Shown: positions 1 through 10,617 of the stretch, one piece after another
Numbering within the stretch: position 1 is the stretch's first letter
How the letters are laid out: each line of letters begins with the position of its first letter
NCBI RefSeq assembly: GCF_020532705.1
Contig: NZ_JAJAVD010000001.1
Span: forward strand, 496,001-560,000
Direction of reading: 5' to 3'
From: Methylobacillus caricis
GTDB taxonomy: Bacteria; Pseudomonadota; Gammaproteobacteria; Burkholderiales; Methylophilaceae
Length of the DNA stretch: 64,000 nt
Made by a program: the position numbers and the translations under genes
Notes under the pieces: generated by a model
What the model was told of the DNA's origin: nothing
What the model saw: only the letters and a program-made list of their open reading frames with translations
Database searches by the model: none

Positions 1-879
1 TTGGTGAAGCCTCAAGTAATGCTCAAGCAGGAGGTGCATAACTTCCTGTTGCTGGCGGACGTATCCCAGAGCATGAATGCCCAGGACCTGAAACTGAAAA
101 ACAAGACGGTCAGCCGCATGGAGTATACCCAGCACCTGATGAAACGCATCGTGGAAACATCCTCGTGCGGTACTTATATCAGCCTGGGGGCGTATTCCGC
201 TGAAAATGTGGCCTTGCTGTTCATGCCGCTGGAGGTCTGTGCCAATTATGACGAGATCATGGACTCTATTTCCCAGCTGGAGTGGAGAATGGCGTGGAGC
301 GGGAACAGCCGCATTACCTTCGGCGTCAAGGCGGCAGAAGAAGTATTGGACTATCTGGACACCCCCGCCAAGATGCTGTTTTTTACCGATGGGGACGAGG
401 CGCCGAAAGCCAATGGCATCAACAAGCTTGATTTGAGTGATGTGCGCATTGGAAAGCGCGTAATGTTTGTCGGCATTGGCGGTAAAGAAGCTGTGCCCAT
501 TCCTCGCTACAACGCCAACAACAAGTGGGTAGGTTATTGGGGGATAGACTCCAAGGAGGAAGGCGGCGGCGGTGGCAACTATGCAGATGCCAGCAAGGAT
601 GACCCGGACCCCGTTGTCGCTTCTGCTGAATATGACCGTTATTTGTCCAGCCTGGATGCTGAGCATTTGCAGGAAGTTGCCAGGGAAATTGACGGCCAGT
701 ATATCGAAGGCAGTGACAGCGACGAGTTCCTGGCGTTTGTACAGAAGCAGAAACCTGCGGCCAGGATACTGTCCATTTATTCACTGACCTGGATTTATTA
801 CGGCCTGGCATTCCTGTGCATACTCGGGATATACCTGCCCAATTTTTGGCGCACAGGGGGTCGGCTCAAAATCAGTTGA
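1..879 (+). CDS. von Willebrand factor A domain protein, MxaL-like (5' end outside window)
   Basis: The frame is open from base 1, so the gene probably starts upstream. The vWA fold is clear: a MIDAS-type motif DVSQS lies at residues 20-24 and a second metal-ligand strand LFFTDGDE near residue 128. One hydrophobic helix (about residues 264-280) precedes a short basic tail, so the protein is probably membrane-anchored with the vWA domain outside the cytoplasm. A Gly run around residues 188-193 sits in a loop. The stretch around 'WRMAWSGNSRI' resembles MxaL, one of the vWA proteins of the methanol dehydrogenase maturation cluster. That is from memory of the family, and the rest of a mxa cluster would have to lie upstream. 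A generic BatA/BatB-type vWA protein is the alternative. It is followed by an intrinsic terminator at 951-983. Confidence 0.7.
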   Translation: MVKPQVMLKQEVHNFLLLADVSQSMNAQDLKLKNKTVSRMEYTQHLMKRIVETSSCGTYISLGAYSAENVALLFMPLEVCANYDEIMDSISQLEWRMAWSGNSRITFGVKAAEEVLDYLDTPAKMLFFTDGDEAPKANGINKLDLSDVRIGKRVMFVGIGGKEAVPIPRYNANNKWVGYWGIDSKEEGGGGGNYADASKDDPDPVVASAEYDRYLSSLDAEHLQEVAREIDGQYIEGSDSDEFLAFVQKQKPAARILSIYSLTWIYYGLAFLCILGIYLPNFWRTGGRLKIS

Positions 880-950
880 GCGATAATAACAGCGGCGCAC
901 CATGCCGCTTGAGTGCTTGATGTGCTGACAGCCAACATGCACTATCTTGA

Positions 951-983
951 GCAAACCTCAGTGAAACGGGGTTTGCTTTTTTT
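951..983 (+). terminator. Rho-independent terminator after the vWA gene
   Basis: The arm GCAAACC (951-957) pairs with GGTTTGC (970-976) and is followed directly by seven T residues. It lies about 70 bases past the stop codon of the vWA gene and separates that gene from the efflux operon. Confidence 0.8.
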
Positions 984-1278
984 ATGCGGTTTTCCAGAAA
1001 TACGGCTGGGGAAGATTAGCGACGCCTGAATTATCATCTTGCCAGAATTGCAATGTAAGGCTTTGTAAGGCAAGAAAGGTTGTTTCTTACCATGTTTCTG
1101 CAAAACAAGGCTGATATGATGGCATTTTTGTTTTATAACCAATTAATTTTGAATATATTTCATTCAGGCGGTTAAAAGGTTCGGATTTTTTTCACAGCCT
1201 TAAATTGCGACCATTCAATGTGAGCAAAACCAGACAGATGTAGGGTTGTGTAAATTAGTTTGCCGCAGTTTGTGTGTG

Positions 1279-1329
1279 CCAATTAATATTGGTCGCATCA
1301 AGAGTCGGATCCAGTTGGCAATGTGCCAA
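1279..1329 (+). promoter_or_regulatory. Two inverted repeats upstream of the mdt operon, possible operators
   Basis: CCAAT-TAAT-ATTGG lies at 1279-1292 and the perfect dyad TTGGCA-ATG-TGCCAA at 1315-1329, 50-100 bases before the mdtA start. Both carry a TTGG/CCAA half-site. They could be binding sites for a dimeric regulator; no regulator gene is adjacent and no sigma-70 promoter could be assigned with confidence. The rest of 984-1378 is AT-rich and shows no gene. Confidence 0.35.
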
Positions 1330-1378
1330 TGCGGTACCGCAATTTTCATGTTCCAGTTTATGCATTGACCCTATCATT

Positions 1379-2743
1379 ATGCCTAGCCCAATTTTAAAAA
1401 CACTACGTCCTTGGCTGATCCTGCTACTTATCCTGGGTGCCGTGGGATATTCATTATGGAAGTTCCTGCCTGATTCCTCCAGCCAGGGGCGCCAGGGCCC
1501 TCCCGGGATGGCTGGCCCTCCTGGTGCGGGAGGACCAGGCGCTGGCAGGGGCGGCGGTCCAGGTGCTGGCTTTCCCGGGGGAGGCCGCCGCGGCATGTTT
1601 GGCGATAGCATGCTGGTGAGTGTCGACACCGTGAAAAAAGCACCGCTCTCAGTGCAGCTGGAAGCAGTAGGCACAGTGACGTCCCTCAATACCGTAAATG
1701 TTAACGCGCGCGTGGACGGCCAATTGAGCAAGATCCTGTTTGTTGAAGGCCAGGAAGTGAAACAGGGTGATGTGCTGGCCGAGATAGATCCCCGGCCTTA
1801 CCTGGCAGCACTGAAGCAGGCGGAAGGCATAGTCAGCCAATACACGGCGCAACTGAGAAATGCCGAGATCGACCTGGCACGCTACCAGGAACTGCGGGAA
1901 GAGGACTCGATTGCAATCCAGACCATTGATACCCAGAACGCACTGGTGCGCCAATATAGGGGCAACCTGGAAAATGCCGAAGGCCAGCTGGAGGCCGCCA
2001 GGCTCAACCTGGATTTCACTAAGGTGCGTGCGCCGATCAGCGGCCGCATAGGTTTGCGCCAGATCGATGTCGGCAACCAGGTGACGGCCAATGCAACCAC
2101 ACCGATCACGGTACTGACGCAGACTCGGCCGATCAGCGTGGTGTTCAGCCTGCCCGAGCAGCAGCTCAATACCGTGCGCCAGCAGTTCAAGCGCAATCCT
2201 GACAAACTGATAGTCGATGCGCTTGACCGCCAACGGGCAAGCCGTATTGCCCGCGGCAAGGTCATCAGCCTGGACAACCAGATCGATACGACGACAGGCA
2301 CCTTCAAGTTGCGCGCCAGCTTTGCCAATGCCGACGATAGCCTGTATCCCAACCAGTTTGTGAATGTGCGCCTGAATGCTTCTGAAGTGGAAAATGCCTT
2401 GATGATTCCAAGCGGGGCATTGCAGCGGGATGATGAAGGCACCTATGTTTACGGTATAGATGCTGAGAAGAAGGTGTCAAAGCTGCGCGTAGTGGTGGGT
2501 GTGAGCCAGGCTGAGCAGGTGGAGGTACGCCAGGGCCTGGTCGAAGGCCAGCGCATTGTCACCGAGGGCGTGGACAGGCTGGCTGAGGGTATGACCGTGA
2601 GAGTGGCTGGAGATCCGGAGGATAGCCGCCCACGCCGCACGCCGGGTGCGGGAGAGGGGCGGCACGGGCAATGGCGCCAGCAGGGCGAGGGCCAACCAGC
2701 CACAGGCAAGCAACCAGCGCAAGGCAGAGGCCAGGGTTCATGA
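1379..2743 (+). CDS. mdtA: RND efflux periplasmic adaptor (membrane fusion protein), MdtA type
   Basis: This is the periplasmic adaptor linking an inner-membrane RND pump to an outer-membrane channel. The start at 1379 puts the N-terminal anchor (residues 10-30) directly after Met; an in-frame ATG at 1274 would add 35 residues without membrane-anchor character. Residues 39-72 form a Gly/Pro-rich linker with collagen-like GPPG and GPPGAGGPG repeats before the barrel domain. The lipoyl-like halves flank a coiled-coil hairpin (roughly residues 150-220), and the '[10 protein letters not shown]' segment is typical of the HlyD/AcrA family. The C-terminus is rich in Arg, Gly and Gln. Its stop overlaps the next start by four bases (ATGA), indicating translational coupling in an mdtABC-channel operon. 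The substrate cannot be read from the sequence. Confidence 0.9.
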   Translation: MPSPILKTLRPWLILLLILGAVGYSLWKFLPDSSSQGRQGPPGMAGPPGAGGPGAGRGGGPGAGFPGGGRRGMFGDSMLVSVDTVKKAPLSVQLEAVGTVTSLNTVNVNARVDGQLSKILFVEGQEVKQGDVLAEIDPRPYLAALKQAEGIVSQYTAQLRNAEIDLARYQELREEDSIAIQTIDTQNALVRQYRGNLENAEGQLEAARLNLDFTKVRAPISGRIGLRQIDVGNQVTANATTPITVLTQTRPISVVFSLPEQQLNTVRQQFKRNPDKLIVDALDRQRASRIARGKVISLDNQIDTTTGTFKLRASFANADDSLYPNQFVNVRLNASEVENALMIPSGALQRDDEGTYVYGIDAEKKVSKLRVVVGVSQAEQVEVRQGLVEGQRIVTEGVDRLAEGMTVRVAGDPEDSRPRRTPGAGEGRHGQWRQQGEGQPATGKQPAQGRGQGS

Positions 2744-5700
2744 ATCCTTCAAGGATATTCATCGAGCGGCCAGTTGCCACTACGTTACTGATGCTGGCGC
2801 TGCTGATTTCTGGCATTCTGGCCTACCGCATCTTGCCGGTGGCTTCATTGCCGGAAGTCGAGTATCCCACCATCCAGGTTAAAACCCTGTATCCGGGCGC
2901 TAGTCCCGAGGTGATCAACTCGATGATCACGGCCCCGCTTGAAAGCCAGCTGGGCAAGATTGCCGGCCTGGATGAAATGTCTTCCAGCAGTGCGGGCGGC
3001 GCTTCCGTCATTACGCTGCGTTTCAATCTTGCGTCGGATTTGGGAATTGCGGAGCAAGGCGTGCAGGCGGCCATCAACACCGCTTCAAACTTGCTGCCTT
3101 CGGACCTGCCGAGCCAGCCGGTATATAGCAAGGTGAATCCTGCCGATGTCGCGATTCTCACGCTGGCGGTGACGTCCGATGGCCTGGCCTTGCCCAAGGT
3201 GCAGGACCTGGTGGATACGCGCCTGGCGCAGAAAATAGCGCAGATTTCCGGGGTGGGCCTGGTCAGCATCAGCGGCGGGCAAAAGCCGGCGGTGCGTATC
3301 AGCGCCAATTCAACGGCATTGGCGTCTTATGGGCTGAGCCTGGAAAGCGTGCGCACCGCCATTGCCTCCAACAACCTGAATGGTTCCAAGGGCAGTTTCA
3401 ACGGGTCGACACGTTCTACCACTATTGATGCCAATGACCAAATGCGCAGTGCGGACGAGTACCGCGACCTGATACTGAGTTACCGCAATGGCGCGCCGGT
3501 GCGCTTGCGTGATGTGGCACAAGCCTATGATGGCGCAGAAAACGAATACCTGGCGGCATGGGCCAATGACAAGCCTGCCGTGATCATGAACATCCAGCGC
3601 CAGCCAGGAGCCAACGTGATTGAGGTGGTCAAGCGCATACGCGAAATGCTGCCAGACCTCGAGGAAAGCCTGCCGGAAAACGTTGAAGTCGCAGTCCTCA
3701 GCGATCGCAGTAACACGATCCAGGCGTCGGTCAAGGATACCCAGTTCGAGCTTATGCTGGCGGTTGGCCTGGTGGTGCTGGTGACCTTCCTGTTTCTGCA
3801 GGATGGGCGTGCAACATTGATTCCTTCCGTAGCCGTGCCACTGTCGCTCATAGGCACGTTCGGTGTCATGTACATCGCCGGTTTCTCCATTAACAACCTG
3901 ACCTTGATGGCGTTGACGATTGCTACCGGATTCGTGATCGACGATGCAATCGTCATGCTGGAGAACATAGAGCGCTACATAGAGCAGGGCGACTCCCCAT
4001 TGCAGGCGGCGCTTAAAGGCTCCAAGCAGATCAGCTTCACCATTATTTCCCTGACTATTTCGCTCATCGCCGTGCTGATCCCGTTGTTGTTCATGAGCGA
4101 TATTGCCGGACGCCTGTTCCGTGAGTTTGCGCTGACGTTGGCGATTGCCATCCTCGTATCCATGTTTATTTCCCTCACCTTGACGCCGATGCTGTGCGCG
4201 CTGTGGCTGCATCATGTGCCAGAATCCAAGAAAAGCCGTTTTGCCCGGCGGGGGGCCAGCATCATGCAAGGCCTGATAGGTCATTATGGCAAGGCGCTGA
4301 AGTGGGTGCTGGCGCATCAGGGCCTGACATTGATGACTGCCTTGCTGACCCTGTTGGTGACGGCAATGCTTTATATCTATCTGCCCAAAGGGTTTTTCCC
4401 GACGCAGGATACCGGCCTGATACAAGGCATCAGTGAAGCGCCGCAGTCTGTCTCGTTTGCTGCCATGGCGAAGAAACAGGAGGAATTGGCCCGCATCATC
4501 AAGCGGGACCCGGCGGTGGATGGATTGTCTTCCTATATCGGCGTTGATGGCACCAATGAGGCATTGAATACCGGGCGTATGCTCATCAACCTCAAGCCCC
4601 ATGCCGAACGGAGTGACTCTGCCACCGATGTGATCAAGCGCCTGAAACAGGCAACTGCGAATATCGGCGATATCAAGCTTTACCTGCAGCCGGTGCAGGA
4701 CTTGACCATCGAAGACAAATCCAGCCGTACGCAATACCGCTTCCTGCTGACAGACCCGGATATCCATGTCTTGCAGTCGGTCATGCCCAAGGTCATGGAA
4801 AAGCTGCGGCAGCTGCCTCAACTGTCGGATGTTGCCAGCGACCTGCAGGACCAGGGCCTGCAGGCGTATCTGGTAATCGACCGGGACAATGCGGCTAGAT
4901 TGGGCGTAACGGTGAGCAGCATCAATGCGGCGCTTTACAATGCGTTTGGCCAGCGCCTGGTTTCGACCATCTATACCCAGGCCAGTCAGTATCGCGTGGT
5001 GCTTGATGTGCCACCCAATTACCGTAGCGGGCTGGAGTCGCTATCCAATCTCTATGTGCCCGGCAGCATCACGGACAGCAGCGGTGCGGTAGTGAGCACC
5101 CAGGTGCCGCTCAACTCGCTGGTGCGGGTGGATCAGCGCAATACGCTACTGACGATCAATCATATCGGTCAATTCCCGGCGGCGACGGTTTCCTTTAATC
5201 TCGCCAACGGTATTGCTCTGGGCGACGCCGTCAGTGCCATCCGCCAGGCGGTGGAGGAACTACAGTTGCCAAGCAGCATCCAGACACGGTTCCAGGGAGC
5301 GGCCATGGCATTTGAGGCCTCATTATCCAATACCTTGCTGTTGATACTGGCAGCCTTGTTTTGCATGTATATCGTATTGGGGATTCTCTACGAAAGCTTT
5401 ATCCATCCGGTGACCATTCTTTCCACGCTGCCTTCCGCGGCAGTGGGCGCCTTGCTGGCGCTATGGATATATGGCCAGGAGATAGGCATGGTTGCCATTA
5501 TCGGCATTATTCTGCTGATCGGTATCGTGAAGAAAAATGCCATCATGATGATAGATTTTGCCTTGGCGGCTGAGCGCGAGCAGGGGATGACTCCGGTGGA
5601 AGCCATTTACCAGGCTTGCCTGCTGCGTTTCCGGCCTATCCTCATGACGACCATGGCAGCCTTGTTTGGCGCCTTGCCCCTGATGTTTGCCACTGGTGCC

Positions 5701-5874
5701 GGTGCGGAGTTGCGTCAGCCACTGGGCATCACCATGGTAGGCGGCCTATTGTTGTCGCAGTTGCTCACCATCTTCACAACCCCGGTGATCTACCTCATGT
5801 TCGACCGCTTGGCACGCCGCCGGCATAAAACAGTACACGCCTCCATTACAGATGCCGATGAGGAGTTGGCTTGA
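2740..5874 (+). CDS. mdtB: RND multidrug efflux permease, MdtB type
   Basis: A 1044-residue proton-driven inner-membrane pump of the HAE1/MdtBC class. The start ATG at 2740 overlaps the mdtA stop; an in-frame ATG at 2671 would lie deep in mdtA and add residues that are not RND-like. The N-terminus '[16 protein letters not shown]' is the usual first RND helix. The proton-relay pair in transmembrane helix 4 is present as Asp401-Asp402 in '[14 protein letters not shown]', and the second-half motif '[15 protein letters not shown]' is intact. Two large periplasmic loops separate twelve predicted helices. Two different RND subunits in tandem (this and the next gene) are characteristic of MdtB/MdtC heterotrimers. 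Confidence 0.92.
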   Translation: MNPSRIFIERPVATTLLMLALLISGILAYRILPVASLPEVEYPTIQVKTLYPGASPEVINSMITAPLESQLGKIAGLDEMSSSSAGGASVITLRFNLASDLGIAEQGVQAAINTASNLLPSDLPSQPVYSKVNPADVAILTLAVTSDGLALPKVQDLVDTRLAQKIAQISGVGLVSISGGQKPAVRISANSTALASYGLSLESVRTAIASNNLNGSKGSFNGSTRSTTIDANDQMRSADEYRDLILSYRNGAPVRLRDVAQAYDGAENEYLAAWANDKPAVIMNIQRQPGANVIEVVKRIREMLPDLEESLPENVEVAVLSDRSNTIQASVKDTQFELMLAVGLVVLVTFLFLQDGRATLIPSVAVPLSLIGTFGVMYIAGFSINNLTLMALTIATGFVIDDAIVMLENIERYIEQGDSPLQAALKGSKQISFTIISLTISLIAVLIPLLFMSDIAGRLFREFALTLAIAILVSMFISLTLTPMLCALWLHHVPESKKSRFARRGASIMQGLIGHYGKALKWVLAHQGLTLMTALLTLLVTAMLYIYLPKGFFPTQDTGLIQGISEAPQSVSFAAMAKKQEELARIIKRDPAVDGLSSYIGVDGTNEALNTGRMLINLKPHAERSDSATDVIKRLKQATANIGDIKLYLQPVQDLTIEDKSSRTQYRFLLTDPDIHVLQSVMPKVMEKLRQLPQLSDVASDLQDQGLQAYLVIDRDNAARLGVTVSSINAALYNAFGQRLVSTIYTQASQYRVVLDVPPNYRSGLESLSNLYVPGSITDSSGAVVSTQVPLNSLVRVDQRNTLLTINHIGQFPAATVSFNLANGIALGDAVSAIRQAVEELQLPSSIQTRFQGAAMAFEASLSNTLLLILAALFCMYIVLGILYESFIHPVTILSTLPSAAVGALLALWIYGQEIGMVAIIGIILLIGIVKKNAIMMIDFALAAEREQGMTPVEAIYQACLLRFRPILMTTMAALFGALPLMFATGAGAELRQPLGITMVGGLLLSQLLTIFTTPVIYLMFDRLARRRHKTVHASITDADEELA

Positions 5875-5890
5875 TGAAACGGATGGGTAA

Positions 5891-8800
5891 ATGGTAAAGC
5901 GCGTACTGGCCCAGGCTGAGCTGAAATCAACCGAGCGTAGCCCGGCTGCACTTTTCATCCTGCGTCCGGTGATGACGTTGCTGGTTTCGCTCGGTTTGTT
6001 ACTGGCTGGCTGGCTGGCCTTTGGGTTCCTGCCCGTGGCGCCGTTGCCGCAGGTGGATTTCCCCACTATTTCGGTGACAGCTTCGCTGGCCGGGGCCAGC
6101 CCGGAAACCATGGCATCTTCCGTGGCAACGCCGCTGGAGCGCAGTCTGGGGCGGATTTCCGGCATCACGGAAATGACCTCGTCCAGTTCACAAGGCAGCA
6201 CTTCCGTCACGTTGCAGTTTGCGTTGGATAAGGATATCAATGTTGCCGCACGCGAGGTACAGGCGGCAATCAATGCCGCAGCTAGCATGCTGCCGAGTGG
6301 AATGCCCACGCGCCCCAGTTATCGCAAGATGAATCCGGCTGATATGCCCAGCATGGTGCTGACCATGACATCCAAGACCAGGAGCATGGGGGAGCTTTAT
6401 GATCTTGCAACCAATATGGTTGGCCGCAAGATATCCCAGGTGCAAGGGGTCAGCCAAGTCAATGTGGCGGGCAGCTCACTGCCTGCCGTGCGCGTGGATA
6501 TCAACCCGGATGCGCTGAGCCAGCAAGGATTGGCACTGGATGATGTGCGTACGGTCATTAATGCAGCCAATGGCAGCGGTCCGAAGGGGTTTTTGCAGGG
6601 GGCTGAATATAGCTGGCAAATTGATGCCAATGACCGGTTGTTGAGTGCCAAGGATTATCGCAATCTCATCATTGCAAACCGCAATGGGGCGGTTACCCGC
6701 CTGAGTGACGTCGCCAGTGTCTACGACTCAGTCGAGGATATCCGCAATGTTGGTTTCCATAACAACCAGCGTGCCATCCTGCTGATGGTGAGCCGTGAAT
6801 CCGGCGCCAATATCATTGAGATGATAGACGAGATACGTACTCAGCTGCCCAGCATACAAGGCAGCCTGGGCGACGATATCAAGTTGACCGTGGTGGAGGA
6901 TAGGAGTCCCAATATCCGTGGCTCTCTGCATGAGGCTGAATTTACCCTCATGATTTCTGTGGCCCTGGTGATCCTGGTCGTATACCTATTCCTCAAGAAT
7001 GGCAGGGCAACACTCATTCCGGCACTGGCCGTGCCGGTATCGCTGATTGCCACATTTGCCGCCATGTATCTATGCGGTTTCTCGCTGAACAACTTATCGT
7101 TGATGGCGTTGATTATTTCCACTGGTTTTGTGGTGGATGATGCGATTGTCGTAGTCGAGCATATTAGCAAGCGCATAGAGCATGGGGAGCCGCCACTGCG
7201 CGCCTCGTTACGGGGCGCACGCGAGGTGGGTTTTACCGTGGTGGCCATGAGCGTGTCATTGGTGGCCGTGTTTATCCCCTTGCTATTCATGGGTGAGATT
7301 ACCGGCCGCCTGTTTCGCGAGTTTGCCATTACCTTGTCGGTGGCAATCCTGATTTCCCTTTTCGTTTCCCTCACACTCACCCCCATGCTCTGCGCCTACC
7401 TATTGCGGCGCAAGGATGCCAAGGCAATTGAGCCAGACACTGCACCAGATCAGCAACGCCAAGGCTTCTTCCAGCGGCTTTTGAATGGCTATCGCAAGAG
7501 CTTGTCCTGGACGCTGGATCATTCCGCCATGACGCTGGTAATCCTGTTGTTCACCATAGCGGTGAATGTCTATCTCTATGTCGTGATTCCCAAAGGCATG
7601 TTCCCCGATCAGGATAACGGCCGCATGTTCGGCAATGCGAGGGCTGACCAGGGCGTTTCCTTCAATGAACTGCAACGCAAGCTGGAAGCTTTTCGCAATA
7701 TTCTGCTGGCTGACCCTGCCATTGACCAGGTAATGGGCATGTCGGGCAGTGGCCGTGGCCCCGGCGCATCCACCAACTCTGGCAACTTCATCATCATCCT
7801 GAAAAATATCAAGGAGCGTGAGCCGGTAGAGTCGATTATCGCGAGACTGAGGCCTAAGCTGGGCGAAGTGCCGGGGGCATCCATTTTTCTGGTGAACATG
7901 CAGGATCTGCGCATAGGCGGACGCTCCAGCGATTCGTCCTATCAAATGACCCTGAAAAGCGATGACATCAAGGCCTTGAGGACCTGGGAACCCAAGGTGC
8001 TGGAAGCCATGCAGTCAGTGCCGGAAATTACAGATGTCAGTGGCGGTGGGCGCAGCAAGAGCGTGCAGGTCTACCTGCATATAGACCGTGCCGCAGCCCA
8101 GCGCCTGGGGGTAGATGTGCAGATGATCATTACCCTGCTCAATAACTCCTACGCCCAGCGCCAGATTTCCACTATCTACCAGGAACAGAATCAGTACCGA
8201 GTGGTGATGGGCGTGGCAGACAAATACATGCAGAGCCCTGACATCCTGTCCAGCCTTTATGTCGTGACCAGCAGTGGTGCACGTGTCCCGTTATCCAATC
8301 TGGTGACGTTGGGATACAACACATCTCCATCCTCGGTACAGCACGAAGGGCAGTTTGCCTCGGTCACTTTTTCTTTCAACCTGCCTGAAGGCGGTAACCT
8401 AGACCATGCCAAGCAACAGATACGCAGTGCATTGAGCGACCTCAAGATGCCCTTGAATGTGCAGGCAACTTTTTCCGGCACGGCTGGTGCCATGGAAAAA
8501 GTGCTGGCACAGATGCCGTGGCTGATCCTGGCTGCGCTAATCTCAGTCTATATCGTGTTGGGCATGCTTTATGAAAGTTATATCCATCCCCTGACCATTC
8601 TCTCCACATTGCCGTCTGCCGGGGTAGGAGCCTTGTTGGCATTGATCCTGTTTGATACTCCGCTGACGCTGATTGCCTTGATCGGCATCATTCTGCTGAT
8701 CGGCATCGTGAAGAAGAATGCCATCCTAATGATCGACTTTGCCCTGGTAGCTGAGAGAGAGCAAGGCATGGCGCCACGCGAGGCGATCCTGGAGGCATGC

Positions 8801-9052
8801 ATGCAAAGGCTGCGCCCCATCCTGATGACCACCATGGCGGCATTGCTTGGAGCCTTGCCGCTGATATTCGGCACTGATGGGGATGCGCCGTTGCGCAGGC
8901 CTCTGGGCGTGGCGATTGTGGGTGGTTTGCTGGTCAGCCAATTGTTGACCCTATACACCACACCAGTCATCTATCTTTATCTGGATCGTTTGCGGCACTG
9001 GGCTATGCGCAAGCGTGGTACGCAAAGTCGCGCAATGTTGGAGAATAAGTAA
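5891..9052 (+). CDS. mdtC: RND multidrug efflux permease, MdtC type
   Basis: The second RND subunit, 1053 residues, 16 bases downstream of mdtB. It has the same architecture as its neighbour: first helix around residues 28-46, relay aspartates Asp416-Asp417 in 'FVVDDAIVVVEHIS', and '[15 protein letters not shown]' in the C-terminal half. Both subunits keep the aspartates, so sequence alone does not show which one transports protons. The N-terminus has about 20 residues more than MdtB before the first helix; the ATG at 5891 is the first in-frame start. An out-of-frame seven-codon ORF starting at 5874 fills the gap and overlaps this start; it may only reflect close spacing. The stop codon shares one base with the next start (TAATG). 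Confidence 0.92.
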   Translation: MVKRVLAQAELKSTERSPAALFILRPVMTLLVSLGLLLAGWLAFGFLPVAPLPQVDFPTISVTASLAGASPETMASSVATPLERSLGRISGITEMTSSSSQGSTSVTLQFALDKDINVAAREVQAAINAAASMLPSGMPTRPSYRKMNPADMPSMVLTMTSKTRSMGELYDLATNMVGRKISQVQGVSQVNVAGSSLPAVRVDINPDALSQQGLALDDVRTVINAANGSGPKGFLQGAEYSWQIDANDRLLSAKDYRNLIIANRNGAVTRLSDVASVYDSVEDIRNVGFHNNQRAILLMVSRESGANIIEMIDEIRTQLPSIQGSLGDDIKLTVVEDRSPNIRGSLHEAEFTLMISVALVILVVYLFLKNGRATLIPALAVPVSLIATFAAMYLCGFSLNNLSLMALIISTGFVVDDAIVVVEHISKRIEHGEPPLRASLRGAREVGFTVVAMSVSLVAVFIPLLFMGEITGRLFREFAITLSVAILISLFVSLTLTPMLCAYLLRRKDAKAIEPDTAPDQQRQGFFQRLLNGYRKSLSWTLDHSAMTLVILLFTIAVNVYLYVVIPKGMFPDQDNGRMFGNARADQGVSFNELQRKLEAFRNILLADPAIDQVMGMSGSGRGPGASTNSGNFIIILKNIKEREPVESIIARLRPKLGEVPGASIFLVNMQDLRIGGRSSDSSYQMTLKSDDIKALRTWEPKVLEAMQSVPEITDVSGGGRSKSVQVYLHIDRAAAQRLGVDVQMIITLLNNSYAQRQISTIYQEQNQYRVVMGVADKYMQSPDILSSLYVVTSSGARVPLSNLVTLGYNTSPSSVQHEGQFASVTFSFNLPEGGNLDHAKQQIRSALSDLKMPLNVQATFSGTAGAMEKVLAQMPWLILAALISVYIVLGMLYESYIHPLTILSTLPSAGVGALLALILFDTPLTLIALIGIILLIGIVKKNAILMIDFALVAEREQGMAPREAILEACMQRLRPILMTTMAALLGALPLIFGTDGDAPLRRPLGVAIVGGLLVSQLLTLYTTPVIYLYLDRLRHWAMRKRGTQSRAMLENK

Positions 9053-10473
9053 TGAGCAGATTTGCCAAGGCCAGTATTGTCGGCCTGTCGGTTTTCTTGT
9101 CGGCGTGCATGGTAGGCCCGGATTATCACCGGCCGGATACCGTGGTGCCCGCACAATTCAAGCATGTGGAAGGCTGGAGCCAAGCCGCTCCGGCGGATGA
9201 AGCTCCCAAGGGAGAATGGTGGAAACGGTATGGCGATGAAGAACTGAACCAACTGATTGAGCGGCTCAACAACAGCAACCAGACCGTGGCCCAATATGAG
9301 GCGCAGTATCGCCAGGCGTTTGCCCTGGCGCAGAGTGCGCGTGGTGCCTTGTGGCCGCAACTCAACCTCACTGCAGGCAAGACTCGCGCAGGTCAGGGAA
9401 CAGGCAGCTCCACCTCAAGCCAGACAGTACAGGTCACTGGGATACGCACCACCTACAACGCCGCCCTCAATGCCAGTTGGGAGGTCGACATCTGGGGGCG
9501 CTTGCGCCGAACGCTGGAGGCCAATACCGCGAACGCCGATGCCAGCCTGGCAACCTTGGCTGCCATGCGTCTCAGCATGCAATCGGAGCTGGTACAGAAT
9601 TACCTGCAATTACGTGTGATGGATCAGCAGAAACGCCTGCTGACTGAGACGGTGGATACCTATAAGCGCGTAATGCAGATGACGGAAAGCCAGCACAAAC
9701 GCGGCATTGTCTCCGGCGCTGATGTGGCTGCTGCACAGACACAGCTCAAAAGTGCCGAGGCCGACTTGGTAGACCTGGTATGGCAGCGAGCACAGCTGGA
9801 AAATGCCATTGCTGTGCTGATTGGCGAAGTTCCTGCCAATTTTTCCCTGGCAGATAGCGGCAAGGTGCCGTTGTTGCCCGGCATCCCAGCCAGTGTGCCT
9901 AGCCAGTTGCTGGAGCGCAGGCCTGATGTGGCCGCAGCGGAACGCTCTGTGATTTCGGCCAACGCCAGCATAGGCGTAGCCAAATCTGCCTATTACCCCA
10001 GCCTGACATTATCTGCCACGGGTGGTTACAGAAGCAGCACCTTTTCCGATTGGCTGACATTGCCTAACCGCTACTGGTCCATCGGGCCACAGTTTGCAAT
10101 GAACTTGTTCAATGCCGGCCAGAACAAATATGCCGTGGTTCAGGCTGAAGCGAGTTATGACGCGTCTGTAGCTGGTTATCGCCAGATTGTTCTGGATGCG
10201 TTCCGCGAGGTGGAGGATTACCTAGTGACTCTGCATACCTTAGGTGAAGAGTCGGTATTGCGGGAGCAGGCGACACAGGCTGCCCGGCAGTCTCTCAAGC
10301 AGTACACCAACCAGTATCGCGTGGGCTTGATCAGCTTCCTCGAGATGGTGACAGCACAGACAACGGCCCTAAACAATGAACGTACCTTGCTGACTTTGCA
10401 GCAAAGCCGTTTGATCAGTAGCGTACAGTTGATCTCTGCACTGGGGGGCGGATGGGAAGGCTTGCCCCAGTAG
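9052..10473 (+). CDS. Outer-membrane efflux lipoprotein (OprM/NodT/CusC family)
   Basis: The outer-membrane channel of the tripartite pump, 473 residues. The signal peptide ends in a lipobox (LSAC, Cys at residue 20), so the mature protein is lipid-anchored, followed by 'MVGPDYHRP', which is characteristic of the NodT family. The two repeated coiled-coil halves (OEP domains) are visible, with 'NASWEVDIWGRLRR' near residue 140 and 'LLERRPDVAAAE' near residue 285. It is translationally coupled to mdtC (one-base overlap). A nested palindrome at 10559-10596 lies downstream. Confidence 0.92.
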   Translation: MSRFAKASIVGLSVFLSACMVGPDYHRPDTVVPAQFKHVEGWSQAAPADEAPKGEWWKRYGDEELNQLIERLNNSNQTVAQYEAQYRQAFALAQSARGALWPQLNLTAGKTRAGQGTGSSTSSQTVQVTGIRTTYNAALNASWEVDIWGRLRRTLEANTANADASLATLAAMRLSMQSELVQNYLQLRVMDQQKRLLTETVDTYKRVMQMTESQHKRGIVSGADVAAAQTQLKSAEADLVDLVWQRAQLENAIAVLIGEVPANFSLADSGKVPLLPGIPASVPSQLLERRPDVAAAERSVISANASIGVAKSAYYPSLTLSATGGYRSSTFSDWLTLPNRYWSIGPQFAMNLFNAGQNKYAVVQAEASYDASVAGYRQIVLDAFREVEDYLVTLHTLGEESVLREQATQAARQSLKQYTNQYRVGLISFLEMVTAQTTALNNERTLLTLQQSRLISSVQLISALGGGWEGLPQ

Positions 10474-10558
10474 GAGTCCGTGCATAGAAGATAAGGCAAA
10501 CATTCCTACAAGGCTATCAGGGAAGTGCTGACATACTTTTCAGGAATGCTGGTACAGA

Positions 10559-10596
10559 ATTGGACATCCAGCCAGCGCTAGCTGGATCAATCCAAT
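10559..10596 (+). repeat. Nested inverted repeat between the efflux operon and the esterase gene
   Basis: An outer pair ATTGGA/TCCAAT (10559-10564 and 10591-10596) encloses an inner pair ATCCAGC/GCTGGAT (10566-10572 and 10581-10587). The structure is strong, but no T-run follows, so a classical terminator is not supported. It lies 22 bases before the esterase start and could be an operator or an mRNA leader hairpin. Confidence 0.45.
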
Positions 10597-10617
10597 CAGC
10601 CAAGCCGGAGGACACTC

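Noticed and set aside
3310-4821. 503-codon open frame on the minus strand inside mdtB
   Set aside because: It lies antisense to a highly conserved RND gene, is rich in His, Gln and Arg as expected for a mirrored frame, and shows no family motif.
5874-5897. Seven-codon ORF between mdtB and mdtC
   Set aside because: Too short and without supporting evidence; probably chance at a tight operon junction.
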